From contig JAFRLX010000153.1 in NCBI GenBank assembly GCA_017430965.1, positions 1-61,835 of the forward strand: a stretch of DNA of 61,835 nt. Reading direction: 5' to 3'. The stretch's first letter is position 1. Each line of letters begins with the position of its first letter. The translations under genes were made by a program, and so were the position numbers. Shown here piece after piece: positions 47,352-56,964 of this stretch. The notes below the pieces were generated by a model that searched no databases, was not told the DNA's origin, and worked only from the letters and a program-made list of their open reading frames with translations. The stretch is from Clostridia bacterium (lineage in GTDB: Bacteria; Bacillota; Clostridia; Oscillospirales; Acutalibacteraceae).

Positions 47352-48176
47352 CTATTCCTCTTTTGAATGTGTTTGCCATTTTCTGTAAGCCAGCACTGCT
47401 TTAGAGGGAACAAGTGATTTAAAAAGCACCTTTAGCGCTTCCATCACTATCCACCACTTTGGGAATCCTAACAATTTATACCCAAAGCGTGTTGTTTGGA
47501 AAATACTCCATCTGACTTTGAATGTTCTGCGCTTAATGGCATTAATATCTTCTCTTACCCAATAAAGCGGTTCCTCCATATTGGCGCCTTTATACCCTGC
47601 GGCAAAGAAACGGAACCACAAATCATAATCCTGTCCTCTTTCTGTACGCTTGGCAACCGTATAACCGCCAAGTGCATCATACATACTCTTGTAGGTCATT
47701 ATTGTGGCATGGTTAAACGGCACATCGTGCCTTAATGTGTACTTGTCCGGATACGGCGGTTTTCTGTCGACCATGCCTTTGCCCTCTTCGCTAAAGCGTT
47801 GCATCGCTGTGCTTACGAGCTGAATATCCGAATGTTCTTTTAAAAACGCAATCTGTTTTTCAAAGCGGGTCGGTTCGCTCAAGTCATCCCCGTCCATGCG
47901 GGCGACATATTCTCCGTCGGCATATTCCAGGCAGTGGTTCAAGGAAAATGCAAGCTTGGAATTCACATCATTTTGAATGACGATAAATTTATCGGGATAT
48001 TTCTCTTGATACCCTTTAACAATCGCAAGTGTACCATCCGTGGAGCAGTCATCGCAAATCACAAACTCCCAATTCGTGTAAGTTTGAGCCACAATAGAGT
48101 CAATGCTCTCGGCAACCGTGTTTTCACAATTATATACCGCCATGATGACGGAAATTTTATCTTTAATTATCTCCAT
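47352..48176 (-). CDS. glycosyltransferase family 2
   Basis: A 274-aa GT-A enzyme: KISVIMAVYNCENTVAESIDSIVAQTY, CDDCSTDGT, and ARMDGDDLS as the metal-binding motif. It ends with GYKLLGFPKWW and a basic tail, as in capsule glycosyltransferases that act at the membrane. The sugar is unknown. Confidence 0.94.
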   Translation of the reverse strand: MEIIKDKISVIMAVYNCENTVAESIDSIVAQTYTNWEFVICDDCSTDGTLAIVKGYQEKYPDKFIVIQNDVNSKLAFSLNHCLEYADGEYVARMDGDDLSEPTRFEKQIAFLKEHSDIQLVSTAMQRFSEEGKGMVDRKPPYPDKYTLRHDVPFNHATIMTYKSMYDALGGYTVAKRTERGQDYDLWFRFFAAGYKGANMEEPLYWVREDINAIKRRTFKVRWSIFQTTRFGYKLLGFPKWWIVMEALKVLFKSLVPSKAVLAYRKWQTHSKEE

Positions 48177-48184
48177 CTGCTTTC

Positions 48185-49072
48185 CTACGCATCAATGTTA
48201 ATCCAATCACCGAGCCGTCGCTCCCATTCATCCGGATGGTAGGGCCAAAACCCGCCGCCCTCAAAAAAGGTATACTCACCTAAATAGAGTTTTCCTTCCA
48301 CTTCATACAAGTCAATTCTCACAAACTTAATGCCCTCGGAAAGTTTCGCGGCTAACTCCCACATTTCATCAAACTTTTCCGGTTTTGCAATCGGCTTGTC
48401 GGAATAGGGGTCTGTATTATAGATTTTTAATCGGTTAAATTCCCTGTCAAAATGGTCAATCGTACAATCGGTTGCCCTGTCTTTCACAACAAACATCAGT
48501 TTCGGCTCACCGTTAAAACAAAAGAACTTGTAATCTTCCAAATCCTCCTGTCCATCCGGCTTCATGTATTTTTCTGCCAGTATGCACGGCTTGACATTTT
48601 TGTACGGATACTCTCTGCCGAAATAAAATGCATTCATCTTTAGCCGATTTTCAAAAAACTTTTTGAATTCTGCATGATTGATAGCGGCTTTGTCTGTCAC
48701 TATCTTCACACTCGCGGAATCATGATTACACTTTAATACGAATTTTTCGGGTAAAGCATCAAAATCAATATCATCATAATGCTCCCAGTGCCCGAGCATC
48801 TCAAAGCAGATATCCTCTCCGAGTTTTTTCTTGACAACTTCGTGAAGTTTCACCTTGTCCACATAATCGGTATACTCTTCTTTTTTATCATGAAGCTTTA
48901 ACCAATTTTGCTTATCACAAAAAGTAGTGGGGTTCTTAAGGTTTAACTTTTTACCGGTTTTAATCCGAAACACCATTTTGATATACGGCTTATCCGGAAT
49001 AAAGCGCGTGAAAAAATATATCAAACGCAGTCTGCGCTCTCTATCTTTGAAAACGGCTTTATAATCTATCAT
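48185..49072 (-). CDS. TupA-like ATP-grasp ligase
   Basis: A 295-aa protein of the TupA-like ATP-grasp family, named for teichuronopeptide synthesis in Bacillus, where an amino acid is linked to a uronic acid polymer. Signatures are NPTTFCDKQNWLKLHD, FVLKCNHDSASVKIV, EYPYKNVKPCILAEKYM, and the C-terminal IKFVRIDLYEVEGKLYLGEYTFFEGGGFWPY. I chose the ATG at 49072 because 52 residues upstream are out of family. A second copy lies at 51368. Confidence 0.87.
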   Translation of the reverse strand: MIDYKAVFKDRERRLRLIYFFTRFIPDKPYIKMVFRIKTGKKLNLKNPTTFCDKQNWLKLHDKKEEYTDYVDKVKLHEVVKKKLGEDICFEMLGHWEHYDDIDFDALPEKFVLKCNHDSASVKIVTDKAAINHAEFKKFFENRLKMNAFYFGREYPYKNVKPCILAEKYMKPDGQEDLEDYKFFCFNGEPKLMFVVKDRATDCTIDHFDREFNRLKIYNTDPYSDKPIAKPEKFDEMWELAAKLSEGIKFVRIDLYEVEGKLYLGEYTFFEGGGFWPYHPDEWERRLGDWINIDA

Positions 49073-49073
49073 C

Positions 49074-50048
49074 TTACAAATTCTCCTTATACCACTCAAT
49101 CGCGGCTTTAATGCCTCTGTCGAAACTCCAATCGGGGTCATAGCCGAGCAGTTCTTTTGCCTTACTAATGTCGGCATTTGAGTGTTTGATGTCGCCTTTT
49201 CTGTCGGGACCGAAGTTGGGTTCAACATCCACGCCGAGGGCTTCGGTTAAACCGTAGTAAATATCAATGAGGTATTCCCTGCCGCCGTAGGCGATGTTAA
49301 AGGCTTGCCCTGCCGCTTCGTGCGGTGCCAGGCACGCTTTGAGGTTTGCTTCAATCACATTTTCGATGTAAGTAAAGTCGCGGCTCTGCTTGCCGTCGCC
49401 GTTAATGGTCGGCACCTCACCGTCAAGCAGCTGCTTAATAAACTTCGGAATCACTGCAGCGTAAGCGCCGTTGGGGTCCTGCCGCCTGCCGAAGACATTG
49501 AAGTAGCGGAGACCGTAAGTATCTAACCCATAGTGCATGGTGTACTGCTTCGCCCACTCTTCATCACAACGCTTGGTGAGCGCATAGGGAGAAAGCAGGT
49601 TGCCCTCTACTCCCTCTTTTTTCGGGAGTTTCGGTTCATCGCCGTAAACGGAGGAAGACGAGGCATACACAAATTTTTTCACGCCCTGCTGCCTTGCCGC
49701 TTCCAGCATATTCAAAGTGCCTTGAATATTGTTGAGGCTGTAAAACAGCGGCATTTCAAGGCTGCGCGGCACACTTCCCCAAGCGGCTTGGTTGAGCACA
49801 TAGTCCACACCCTCGCAGGCTTTCATGCAAGTATCAAGGTCTTTGATGTCGCCCTTAATAAATTCATAGTTCGGATTCTCTAAAAATAAATCCACATTTT
49901 CCTGCTTGCCGGTGGAGAGGTCATCGAGCGCACGCACCTTATAGCCTAAATTTAAAATTGCCTCGCACAGGTTCGAGCCGATAAAGCCCGCCGCACCTGT
50001 GACTAAAAACAAACTGTCTTTTTCAAATCTAACTTCCGAATATCCCAT
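49074..50048 (-). CDS. UDP-N-acetyl-hexosamine(uronate) 4-epimerase, WbpP/TviC type
   Basis: A 324-aa extended SDR. NAD site VTGAAGFIGSNLCEAIL, and the WbpP-specific block AAWGSVPRSLEMPLFYSLNNIQGTLNML with ASSSSVYGDEPKLPK, SPYALTK and YFNVFGRRQDPNGAYAAVIPKF. Together with the WbpA/TviB-like dehydrogenase at 53358 it would convert UDP-GlcNAcA to UDP-GalNAcA, the precursor of Vi-type polymers. The ligase genes on both sides would act on such an acid. Confidence 0.9.
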   Translation of the reverse strand: MGYSEVRFEKDSLFLVTGAAGFIGSNLCEAILNLGYKVRALDDLSTGKQENVDLFLENPNYEFIKGDIKDLDTCMKACEGVDYVLNQAAWGSVPRSLEMPLFYSLNNIQGTLNMLEAARQQGVKKFVYASSSSVYGDEPKLPKKEGVEGNLLSPYALTKRCDEEWAKQYTMHYGLDTYGLRYFNVFGRRQDPNGAYAAVIPKFIKQLLDGEVPTINGDGKQSRDFTYIENVIEANLKACLAPHEAAGQAFNIAYGGREYLIDIYYGLTEALGVDVEPNFGPDRKGDIKHSNADISKAKELLGYDPDWSFDRGIKAAIEWYKENL

Positions 50049-50064
50049 ATCGTCTCCTTACCCT

Positions 50065-51327
50065 CTACTTGCCAATAACTTCCTTAATGGCAGCCGCCAC
50101 AATTTCCAAACCTTTTTGCAAAAGCGCATCCTCAATCACAAGCGGCGGCATAATTTTTAAGACCGCGCCATTTCTGCCGGCTGCTTCACAAATCAACTTG
50201 TTTTCAAAACAGGTTTCGATAATGCGCTCGGTAATATCGGCTTCAAATCCCGAAAAATCGATGCCCCAAATGAGCCCTAAGCCGCGCATTTCCAGCCTGT
50301 CATCAAGCGGCAAAATCTCTTTGGTAATAAAGTCTTCCACAAGGCTGCCTTTTCTTTTGGTTTCGGCTTCCACATGGTTTTCCAACAGCCAATCAAACGA
50401 AGCTTTGCCTGCTATAAAGGAGAGTTGATTGCCCCTGAAAGTACCGTTGTGCTCAGCCGGTTTCCAAATATCCAAATCCTCTTTGAGCAGCACTATTGCC
50501 AGCGGCATACCCATGCCGCCGATGGATTTTGACATTACAACCATATCCGGAACAATTCCGGCGCGCTCAAAGGAGAAAAAGTCACCTGTACGGCAGCAAC
50601 CGACTTGAATATCATCAATAATCAGTAAAATGTCGTTTTTGTCGCAAAATGCTCTCACTTCCTGCAAGAACTCATTGCTAAAGGGTCGAATCCCGCCCTC
50701 TGCCTGCAATGTTTCCATCACCACTGCTGCGGGCTTTTCCACACCGGAGTGGTCATCATCCAACAGCGTTTGCATATAGGCAATCACATCCAGCCCTTCA
50801 AACATATAGGGTGCCGGAATATGTGTAACATCATTTAAACTGACACCTGCTCCTCTACGCGCGTACATCTCGGAAGTAAGAGAAAGCGCCCCTAATGTCA
50901 TACCATGAAAGCAGCCCATAAAAGCAAAAATATTATCTCTGCCCTTATTTTTTCTGGCAAGTTTTATCGCGGCTTCCACCGCATTGGTGCCGGTCGGACC
51001 GCAAAACTGAATTTTGTAATGAAGCCCGCGCGGTTCAATAATCTTTTGTTCTAAGGTTTCAATAAACTCTCTTTTGGGAGCCGTAAACATATCTAAGGCG
51101 TGAATAATACCATCGGTCGCAAGGTAATCGACCACCTTTTGCTTGATGTAGGTATTGTTGTGCCCGTAATTTACAGCTCCTGCACCACAAAAAAAGTCGA
51201 TATATTCTTTGCCGTCTTCATCCGTGATAGTTGCGTCTTTTGCATTCACAAACACTTTCGGAAAATGTCTCGAATAAGAACGCACTTCCGACTCATACCT
51301 TTCAAAGCTTTTTACACTATCTTTCAT
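50065..51327 (-). CDS. class III aminotransferase, diaminobutyrate-2-oxoglutarate (EctB) type
   Basis: A 420-aa PLP enzyme. It starts SFERYESEVRSYSRHFPKVF and continues EYIDFFCGAGAVNYGHNN and IIHALDMFTAPKREF, an EctB-like beginning. PLP lysine is K267 in VVMSKSIGG, and GPTGTNAVEAAIKLAR binds the cofactor phosphate. EctB makes L-2,4-diaminobutyrate from aspartate semialdehyde. No ectA or ectC is present, so ectoine is not the purpose; diaminobutyrate is more likely a building block for the surface polymer. Confidence 0.87.
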   Translation of the reverse strand: MKDSVKSFERYESEVRSYSRHFPKVFVNAKDATITDEDGKEYIDFFCGAGAVNYGHNNTYIKQKVVDYLATDGIIHALDMFTAPKREFIETLEQKIIEPRGLHYKIQFCGPTGTNAVEAAIKLARKNKGRDNIFAFMGCFHGMTLGALSLTSEMYARRGAGVSLNDVTHIPAPYMFEGLDVIAYMQTLLDDDHSGVEKPAAVVMETLQAEGGIRPFSNEFLQEVRAFCDKNDILLIIDDIQVGCCRTGDFFSFERAGIVPDMVVMSKSIGGMGMPLAIVLLKEDLDIWKPAEHNGTFRGNQLSFIAGKASFDWLLENHVEAETKRKGSLVEDFITKEILPLDDRLEMRGLGLIWGIDFSGFEADITERIIETCFENKLICEAAGRNGAVLKIMPPLVIEDALLQKGLEIVAAAIKEVIGK

Positions 51328-51367
51328 TTTTACCTCCCAAAAATGATTTTGCTTATAATGCCTCTTT

Positions 51368-52327
51368 TTATTTTCTACTCTCCGACATTATCTTTTCGTA
51401 TAGTTCCAAATTGTAATTCGGTTGGGGCAAAATAATGCCTGCCCCCAGCTCTTTGTCCATTGAATCCGGATTGAATTTGAAAAAGCCGCTGCCGCCAAAA
51501 AAGGTTAATTCTCCGAAAACAATACTGCCATTACATGCATAAAAATCCACCCTGACCATCGGAAACGGTTTAGACAGCTCCTTAGCAATTTCAATCATTC
51601 TCTTTTGCAGTTCTCCAAATTCAAACCCTGCCAGGTTATTCTCTTCAAGCGAATCGCCAAAATTCAGCGGCTTGCCGTCGGTATCCACATACACCCTCTT
51701 GTGGTTGGTACTTCGATTTTGGTCTATTTGCATAAATGCAGGCTTGCCGTTCATACAAATTATCTTATAATCACGCAATTCGCCGGAATCATCTTCCAAA
51801 TATTTCTCAATCACTATTCTCGGTTTTTGGCTTTCATAATTCCACTCTCTTCCAAACCAATATAAGTTTTGTTTCATCCAACTTTTCATGATTTTTTTCC
51901 AGATGTGCCAGTTAACCTGCGTTTTGTCTTTGACAATCAAATTCCACCCACTACCGTGCGCTGCTTTTAAAACGAAGCGTTCCGGCAACGTAGCAACATC
52001 AATATCGTCCACATTGTCGTAAACTGCAATAAGCTCATTTAACATCCAACCATAGCCATTGTCTTCCAAATATTTACGAACCTCATATTTATCCGACACA
52101 ATAGGCATTAATTCATTGCGATAAAACAACTTTAACCACTGCAATTTTTCGGTATATCTCGTCGGATTTGCAAGATTAAGTTCTTTCCCGCAATACTTTT
52201 TATACATTTTACAGATAAAAGTATAATCGTCATACCTCTTAAGTTGTGCCTTTGCGTGAAGTCGCCAGCATTCTAAGCGGATATAATTTAGTTCCGGCGT
52301 ATGTTTTATTATTTCTTTAAAACTCAT
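51368..52327 (-). CDS. TupA-like ATP-grasp ligase, second copy
   Basis: A 319-aa protein related to the ligase at 48185 but clearly diverged: NPTRYTEKLQWLKLFYRNELMP, FVLKAAHGSGWNLIVKDK, REWNYESQKPRIVIEKYLED, and FPMVRVDFYACNGSIVFGELTFFGGSGFFKF. The acidic metal-binding residues of the ATP-grasp fold (VDFY, GELTF) are kept. Two ligases suggest two acylation sites or two amino-acid donors. It sits between the EctB-like and the opine-dehydrogenase-like genes. Confidence 0.87.
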   Translation of the reverse strand: MSFKEIIKHTPELNYIRLECWRLHAKAQLKRYDDYTFICKMYKKYCGKELNLANPTRYTEKLQWLKLFYRNELMPIVSDKYEVRKYLEDNGYGWMLNELIAVYDNVDDIDVATLPERFVLKAAHGSGWNLIVKDKTQVNWHIWKKIMKSWMKQNLYWFGREWNYESQKPRIVIEKYLEDDSGELRDYKIICMNGKPAFMQIDQNRSTNHKRVYVDTDGKPLNFGDSLEENNLAGFEFGELQKRMIEIAKELSKPFPMVRVDFYACNGSIVFGELTFFGGSGFFKFNPDSMDKELGAGIILPQPNYNLELYEKIMSESRK

Positions 52328-52345
52328 ATCTACTCCGTTTTTATT

Positions 52346-53308
52346 CTATCTGTTTTGAAATTCAATAATTCTTTTGTCTTTTATAATTCCTTTTTCGACC
52401 TCAACTGAGTTAATAAGAACATCATTTAACTTATCTTCAATAATCATATCGATATACTTAGCCACTGATTTGGAGATTGAAATCGTAGTTGTTCTATAAA
52501 ACAGCGATGGCGTGTGGTCTACCGCATAATGAAGTACGCCCTCTGTTTCATAAATCGGTTTTTCTATCGTTGTCGGTACACATGTTTCTATACCTCCATT
52601 TTTATCGCAGCTTATATCAATAATCAAACAATTCTGCTTGCATTTTTTCCACTCTCGCAAGTCTTTTCTATATATAATGTGATCTTCTCTGCTTGTATCC
52701 CACAAAATCGCATTTACAACAACATCATAAATACTCAACTCTTTTTTAAATAAATGTTCCATATTTCGTGAGTAAACAGTTACATCTGCACCAAGTAAAG
52801 TGAGAATTTTCAAGGCACCGTTAGAGACATTTCCCCTGCCAAGCAATGCCACTTTAGTGTTATAGGGCATAATGCCAAAACATTGAAATGCATGCATAAT
52901 AGCGGCTTCTCCGGCAATTTCATTATTGCGCCAAAACACATGTCTTTCATCATCAAACATATCTTCCCAGCAAATTGCTGTTAATTTGTTTGAGATGAGT
53001 TTATTTGTAATTTCTCGATTCTGAACAGCGTGTACCCATCCAAATACTGTTTGGTTTTTTAATTTATTTAAATATTCTGCATCTCCAACTTTAGGATCGC
53101 AAATAATGTCACATTGCAGTATTTCATCTCGTGATAGTATTCTACAACCCAAATCGCGATAATCATCATCAGAATAACCTAAATTCCTTCCATAACCGCT
53201 CTCGATACAAATGAAGGTCTTATTCTTGATGCTATCTATATCAGGTGGCAAAATGGCTCGCCGATGCTCATTCTCTTTTGAACTCATAATAAACCCAACA
53301 GTTTTCAT
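52346..53308 (-). CDS. N5-(carboxyethyl)ornithine synthase-like dehydrogenase
   Basis: A 320-aa protein of the alanine dehydrogenase/transhydrogenase superfamily that resembles CEO synthase: MKTVGFIMSSKENEHRRAILPPDI, then CWEDMFDDERHVFWRNNEIAGEAAIMHAF, VALLGRGNVSNGAL and YAVDHTPSLFYRT. CEO synthase reductively condenses pyruvate with the side-chain amino group of ornithine or lysine. Next to an EctB-like enzyme the amino donor could be diaminobutyrate. Start at ATG 53308. The gene is noticeably AT-rich. Confidence 0.8.
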   Translation of the reverse strand: MKTVGFIMSSKENEHRRAILPPDIDSIKNKTFICIESGYGRNLGYSDDDYRDLGCRILSRDEILQCDIICDPKVGDAEYLNKLKNQTVFGWVHAVQNREITNKLISNKLTAICWEDMFDDERHVFWRNNEIAGEAAIMHAFQCFGIMPYNTKVALLGRGNVSNGALKILTLLGADVTVYSRNMEHLFKKELSIYDVVVNAILWDTSREDHIIYRKDLREWKKCKQNCLIIDISCDKNGGIETCVPTTIEKPIYETEGVLHYAVDHTPSLFYRTTTISISKSVAKYIDMIIEDKLNDVLINSVEVEKGIIKDKRIIEFQNR

Positions 53309-53357
53309 ACTTTTCTCCTTATTTGCAACGATTTGTTTAGTATTGATAATATTTTTA

Positions 53358-54674
53358 CTACAAACGCCAATAACTGTAGCCGACATCCTCATATTCTTTC
53401 CTATCCAAAATACCCTTTACATCAATGAGTATTTTCTTGCCAGAGGTATAAAGTGCATCAATATCGCTCATTTGAAGGCTCTTAAATGCTTCGTGGGCAA
53501 CGGCGAGAACAATGGCATCCATCTCTTTAATCTGAGCCATATCGGCAAACTCCACACCATAGAGCGCTTTTGCCTCTGCCTTGTCGGCAATCGGGTCGGC
53601 AATGACAGGCTCAATGCCGTATTCTTTGAGTTCATTCACAATGTCAATAATTTTGGTGTTTCTTGTGTCCGGACAATCTTCTTTAAAAGTAAAGCCCAAA
53701 ATTGCCACCTTGGCGCCCTTAACTGCTTTGTCGGCAGCGATGAGTTTTTTGACTATGTTTTCGGCAACATACTTGCCCATATCATCATTAATTCTTCTGC
53801 CGGAAAGAATAATCTGGCTGTGGTAACCGAGCATTTCCGCTTTGTAGGTTAAGTAGTAGGGGTCTACACCGATACAATGCCCGCCGACCAAACCGGGGAA
53901 GAACTTTAAGAAGTTCCACTTTGTGCCTGCCGCTTCCAAAACCGCTTTGGTGTCAATGCCCATCTTGTTGAAGATAATCGAGAGTTCATTCATAAAAGCG
54001 ATATTGATATCTCTCTGGCTGTTTTCAATGACTTTGGCGGCTTCCGCAACTTTAATCGACTCGGCTCTGTGCACACCGGCATCCACCACAATCTCGTAGA
54101 CCTTAGCAATCACATCGAGGCTCTCTGCATCCATACCGGAAACAATTTTGGTGATGGTATTAAGTCGATGCACCTTGTCACCGGGGTTGATTCTCTCGGG
54201 GGAATAACCGACCTTGAAATCCACACCGCACTTGAGTCCGGATTCCTTTTCCATAATCGGCACGCAGTTGTCCTCTGTCACTCCGGGGTACACGGTAGAT
54301 TCAAATACCACAATGCTGCCCTTGGTCAGGTTTCTGCCCACTATTGTGCTCGCACCCTCAACCGGTGTCAGGTCCGGGGTGTGGTCGTCATTGACCGGGG
54401 TCGGTACCGCGACAATGTGGAATTTGGCGCGCCGCAAATCTTTCTCATCCGCCGTAAATTCCACCGTTGTGGTTTTGATGGCGTCATCCCCAACTTCGTT
54501 GGTCGGGTCAATACCGGCTTTGTAGGTTTCAATCTTCTTTGCATTTAAGTCAAAACCGATAACATTGACACCTCTTTTGGCAAATTCAATCGCAATCGGC
54601 ATCCCGACGTAGCCGAGACCGACTAAAGATATATTTTCTCTTTTGGCAATAATTTCCTCATACAAATTTTTCAT
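53358..54674 (-). CDS. UDP-N-acetylhexosamine 6-dehydrogenase, WbpA/TviB type
   Basis: A 438-aa nucleotide-sugar dehydrogenase: NISLVGLGYVGMPIAIEFAKRG, VVFESTVYPGVTED, SPERINPGDK, and the catalytic cysteine in FPGLVGGHCIGVDPYYL. The longer form and the PERINPGD block favour UDP-GlcNAc over UDP-Glc. It overlaps the next glycosyltransferase gene by 4 nt. With the WbpP-like epimerase it gives UDP-GalNAcA. Confidence 0.9.
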   Translation of the reverse strand: MKNLYEEIIAKRENISLVGLGYVGMPIAIEFAKRGVNVIGFDLNAKKIETYKAGIDPTNEVGDDAIKTTTVEFTADEKDLRRAKFHIVAVPTPVNDDHTPDLTPVEGASTIVGRNLTKGSIVVFESTVYPGVTEDNCVPIMEKESGLKCGVDFKVGYSPERINPGDKVHRLNTITKIVSGMDAESLDVIAKVYEIVVDAGVHRAESIKVAEAAKVIENSQRDINIAFMNELSIIFNKMGIDTKAVLEAAGTKWNFLKFFPGLVGGHCIGVDPYYLTYKAEMLGYHSQIILSGRRINDDMGKYVAENIVKKLIAADKAVKGAKVAILGFTFKEDCPDTRNTKIIDIVNELKEYGIEPVIADPIADKAEAKALYGVEFADMAQIKEMDAIVLAVAHEAFKSLQMSDIDALYTSGKKILIDVKGILDRKEYEDVGYSYWRL

Positions 54675-55807
54675 TGTGCTTTTTCCTCCAAGGTTTTGTT
54701 CATCATTTCGATATATGCTTGTGCCACCAACCGGCGGTCAAATTCTTTTTCCATTTTTTCTCTGCCGCGCTTACCCATTTCGACTTGTTTCTCATAGGGT
54801 GTGCAGATGAATTTTTCGATGGCTTCTTCAAGGGACCCGGCATCTTTGACTTCACAACCGAAACCGGTTACACCCTCTTCAAATGCTTCGATGCAACCGT
54901 GAATATTGGTTGCAATCACCGGCCTGCCGGTTGCCGCAGCTTCCAGGAGCACATTTGCCATTCCCTCATGATAGGTCGGGTGAATGAGACAGTTGCAGGT
55001 TTTTTCTATCTCGTGCACTTCCTCCTGCAGCAATCTGCCATGGTAGATAATAACACCTTCCGCATTTAACTTATCTATCATCGGGGAAAGTGCTTCTTCC
55101 TCATACCAGCCGATGACATGGAATTCTGTGTGCGGATATTTGCGCTTGATGTTTTGCGCCGCCTCAAAAAACTCGTTGTAGCCCTTGTCGGCTCTCACGC
55201 GCGAAACAAACACAAAGCGTGTCCTGCCGTCATTGGGTGGAAACGGCTCATATTTTTGCTTCTCCAAATTCACACCGGAGCCGGGCAAAATATATGTCGG
55301 GGTGCTGTCTTTAATCACACCCAAGGCTTTGAGCTTGTCCCTGTTTTCCACATTTTGGAAGAAAACGCAGCTGCTTTTGCGGTAGCCGATTTTCTGTAAC
55401 TTCAGTATCAGAGTGGAAAGCAAGCCTTTATTTTGCAAAATGCTCCCCAAGCCGGTGACATTGTTCAAGTACGGTGTTTTGGTTTGTTGGCACGCGATGC
55501 TCGCGTAAATGTTCGGCTTGACCGTATAGGTGAGCACAATATCCGGCTGAAATTTTTTTATCAGCGTTTTGCAGTCTTTGATAAATCTTAAATCCTGCAA
55601 AACATCCGTGCCGTGCCGGCTGACATTGACATTCACTACCCGACAGCCGAGGCTCTCAATGCTTGCGGTGTTCTCCGCAAGCGGGTAGCAAACGGTCACT
55701 TCAAAGCCTTCCTCAATAAAAGCCTTTACAATTTCGCGCCGAAAATGTAAGATGGTGCCTTCATCGTTTGCAATAATTAATATCTTTTTCATCTTTTCTC
55801 TCATCAA
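54671..55807 (-). CDS. glycosyltransferase family 4
   Basis: A 378-aa GT-B enzyme: ILIIANDEGTILHFRREIVKAF, then TYTVKPNIYASIACQ and NVTGLGSIL typical of the WcaL/CapM-like branch, and CLIHPTYHEGMANVLLEAAATGRPVIAT in the donor domain. Probably the second sugar added after the initiating transferase. The first five codons include a second in-frame ATG (55792). Confidence 0.93.
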   Translation of the reverse strand: MMREKMKKILIIANDEGTILHFRREIVKAFIEEGFEVTVCYPLAENTASIESLGCRVVNVNVSRHGTDVLQDLRFIKDCKTLIKKFQPDIVLTYTVKPNIYASIACQQTKTPYLNNVTGLGSILQNKGLLSTLILKLQKIGYRKSSCVFFQNVENRDKLKALGVIKDSTPTYILPGSGVNLEKQKYEPFPPNDGRTRFVFVSRVRADKGYNEFFEAAQNIKRKYPHTEFHVIGWYEEEALSPMIDKLNAEGVIIYHGRLLQEEVHEIEKTCNCLIHPTYHEGMANVLLEAAATGRPVIATNIHGCIEAFEEGVTGFGCEVKDAGSLEEAIEKFICTPYEKQVEMGKRGREKMEKEFDRRLVAQAYIEMMNKTLEEKAQ

Positions 55808-56964
55808 TGCAGGTAGGGTATATCAGCGTTTCTATCCATTATGCCGCCAAACAGGTCGGTGGTGTAAACACCGCTGTCCTGCATCTGCAAGTGGAAATAC
55901 ACGAAGTACAGTATAACACACGCAACGAAAACGGGCCCTTTCGTGTGCTTGGGCAGCACATGTTTTAAAATAAACGGTAACAGCAAAATGGTAAACACAT
56001 CTGTGTAAATCGGTAGTCTTCCGATAAAGATGCCGCTTGTTACCACACCGACCGCATAGAGACCTGCGGTGATTAACGACATATTTACCATCACATTCAC
56101 ATAGCGGTTTTCATACGCCGCAATCTCTTTTTTAAACACAAACGCCAGTGCCGGTGTGACCATGGAAACCAGGAATCGAAAAACATTTACACCATCGTCT
56201 TTTGCAAAGTTTTCCGCCACATTATACTCCGTGTAGGTGTCGTCTAAAATGCCGACAAACTGATTGGGGAAAATTAATACCACCGCCATCGTTGCCAGGA
56301 TACAGGCATAAATGCCATAGCTCCAGTTCTTCATGTGGACAATAAAGTAAATCGGCACCAATATCCACGCGGTTTTGTGAATGAAATACATAATGAAGAT
56401 GAGAATCAGAAACTTTACTAATTTCTTTTCAATGATTAATCTCCAACATGCAAAGACAATAGATGCCACCAAAAACTGCCGAATGCCGTTAAACAGCCAG
56501 TAAAAATACAAGCCGGTCATAAAAAGGTAAAAACTTAATACAACATCATCGGAGTATCGGCTGATACCGTAATAAAAACACACACCGGAAATAATCGCAA
56601 TCGTGGCGATGTACATATGCCAGGTAAACCCGAGCCGCTTTAAGATGATTTGAAACACTTCAAACAGCGGCGCTTTTTCCTGCCCGGATTCAAACAGATA
56701 GCTCCAATTGAACTCTGTGCCCATCTCAATATAAGAGCGCACATAGCCCGCTGTATCTACCACACCGTTGCGAATCGCCGCCCAGAAGATTAAGTACCCC
56801 ATCATCACAAAGGTGAGAACATACACGACACCGGGGCGCCTCTGCTTAGTCGATCCTGTCGCCTCAAGCAAGCTATACTGCGGTTTGCGCAAATTAATAA
56901 CCAGTGCGCAAATGCCGCACACTAACAAGCATGTGTAATATACCCATATATAAGTCGGTTTCAT
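55804..56964 (-). CDS. EpsG-family O-antigen/exopolysaccharide polymerase
   Basis: A 386-aa protein with about 11 hydrophobic segments and EpsG-type features: FWAAIRNGVVDTAGYVRSYIEMG and a large periplasmic loop, then FLMTGLYFYWLFNGIRQFLVASIVFACW and FHKTAWI-like YFIHKTAWILVPI. It would polymerise flipped repeat units. Its start overlaps the transketolase stop. Confidence 0.88.
   Translation of the reverse strand: MKPTYIWVYYTCLLVCGICALVINLRKPQYSLLEATGSTKQRRPGVVYVLTFVMMGYLIFWAAIRNGVVDTAGYVRSYIEMGTEFNWSYLFESGQEKAPLFEVFQIILKRLGFTWHMYIATIAIISGVCFYYGISRYSDDVVLSFYLFMTGLYFYWLFNGIRQFLVASIVFACWRLIIEKKLVKFLILIFIMYFIHKTAWILVPIYFIVHMKNWSYGIYACILATMAVVLIFPNQFVGILDDTYTEYNVAENFAKDDGVNVFRFLVSMVTPALAFVFKKEIAAYENRYVNVMVNMSLITAGLYAVGVVTSGIFIGRLPIYTDVFTILLLPFILKHVLPKHTKGPVFVACVILYFVYFHLQMQDSGVYTTDLFGGIMDRNADIPYLH

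Noticed and set aside
50065-51327. Ectoine biosynthesis operon
   Set aside because: Only an EctB-like gene is present; EctA and EctC are absent and neighbours concern surface polysaccharide.
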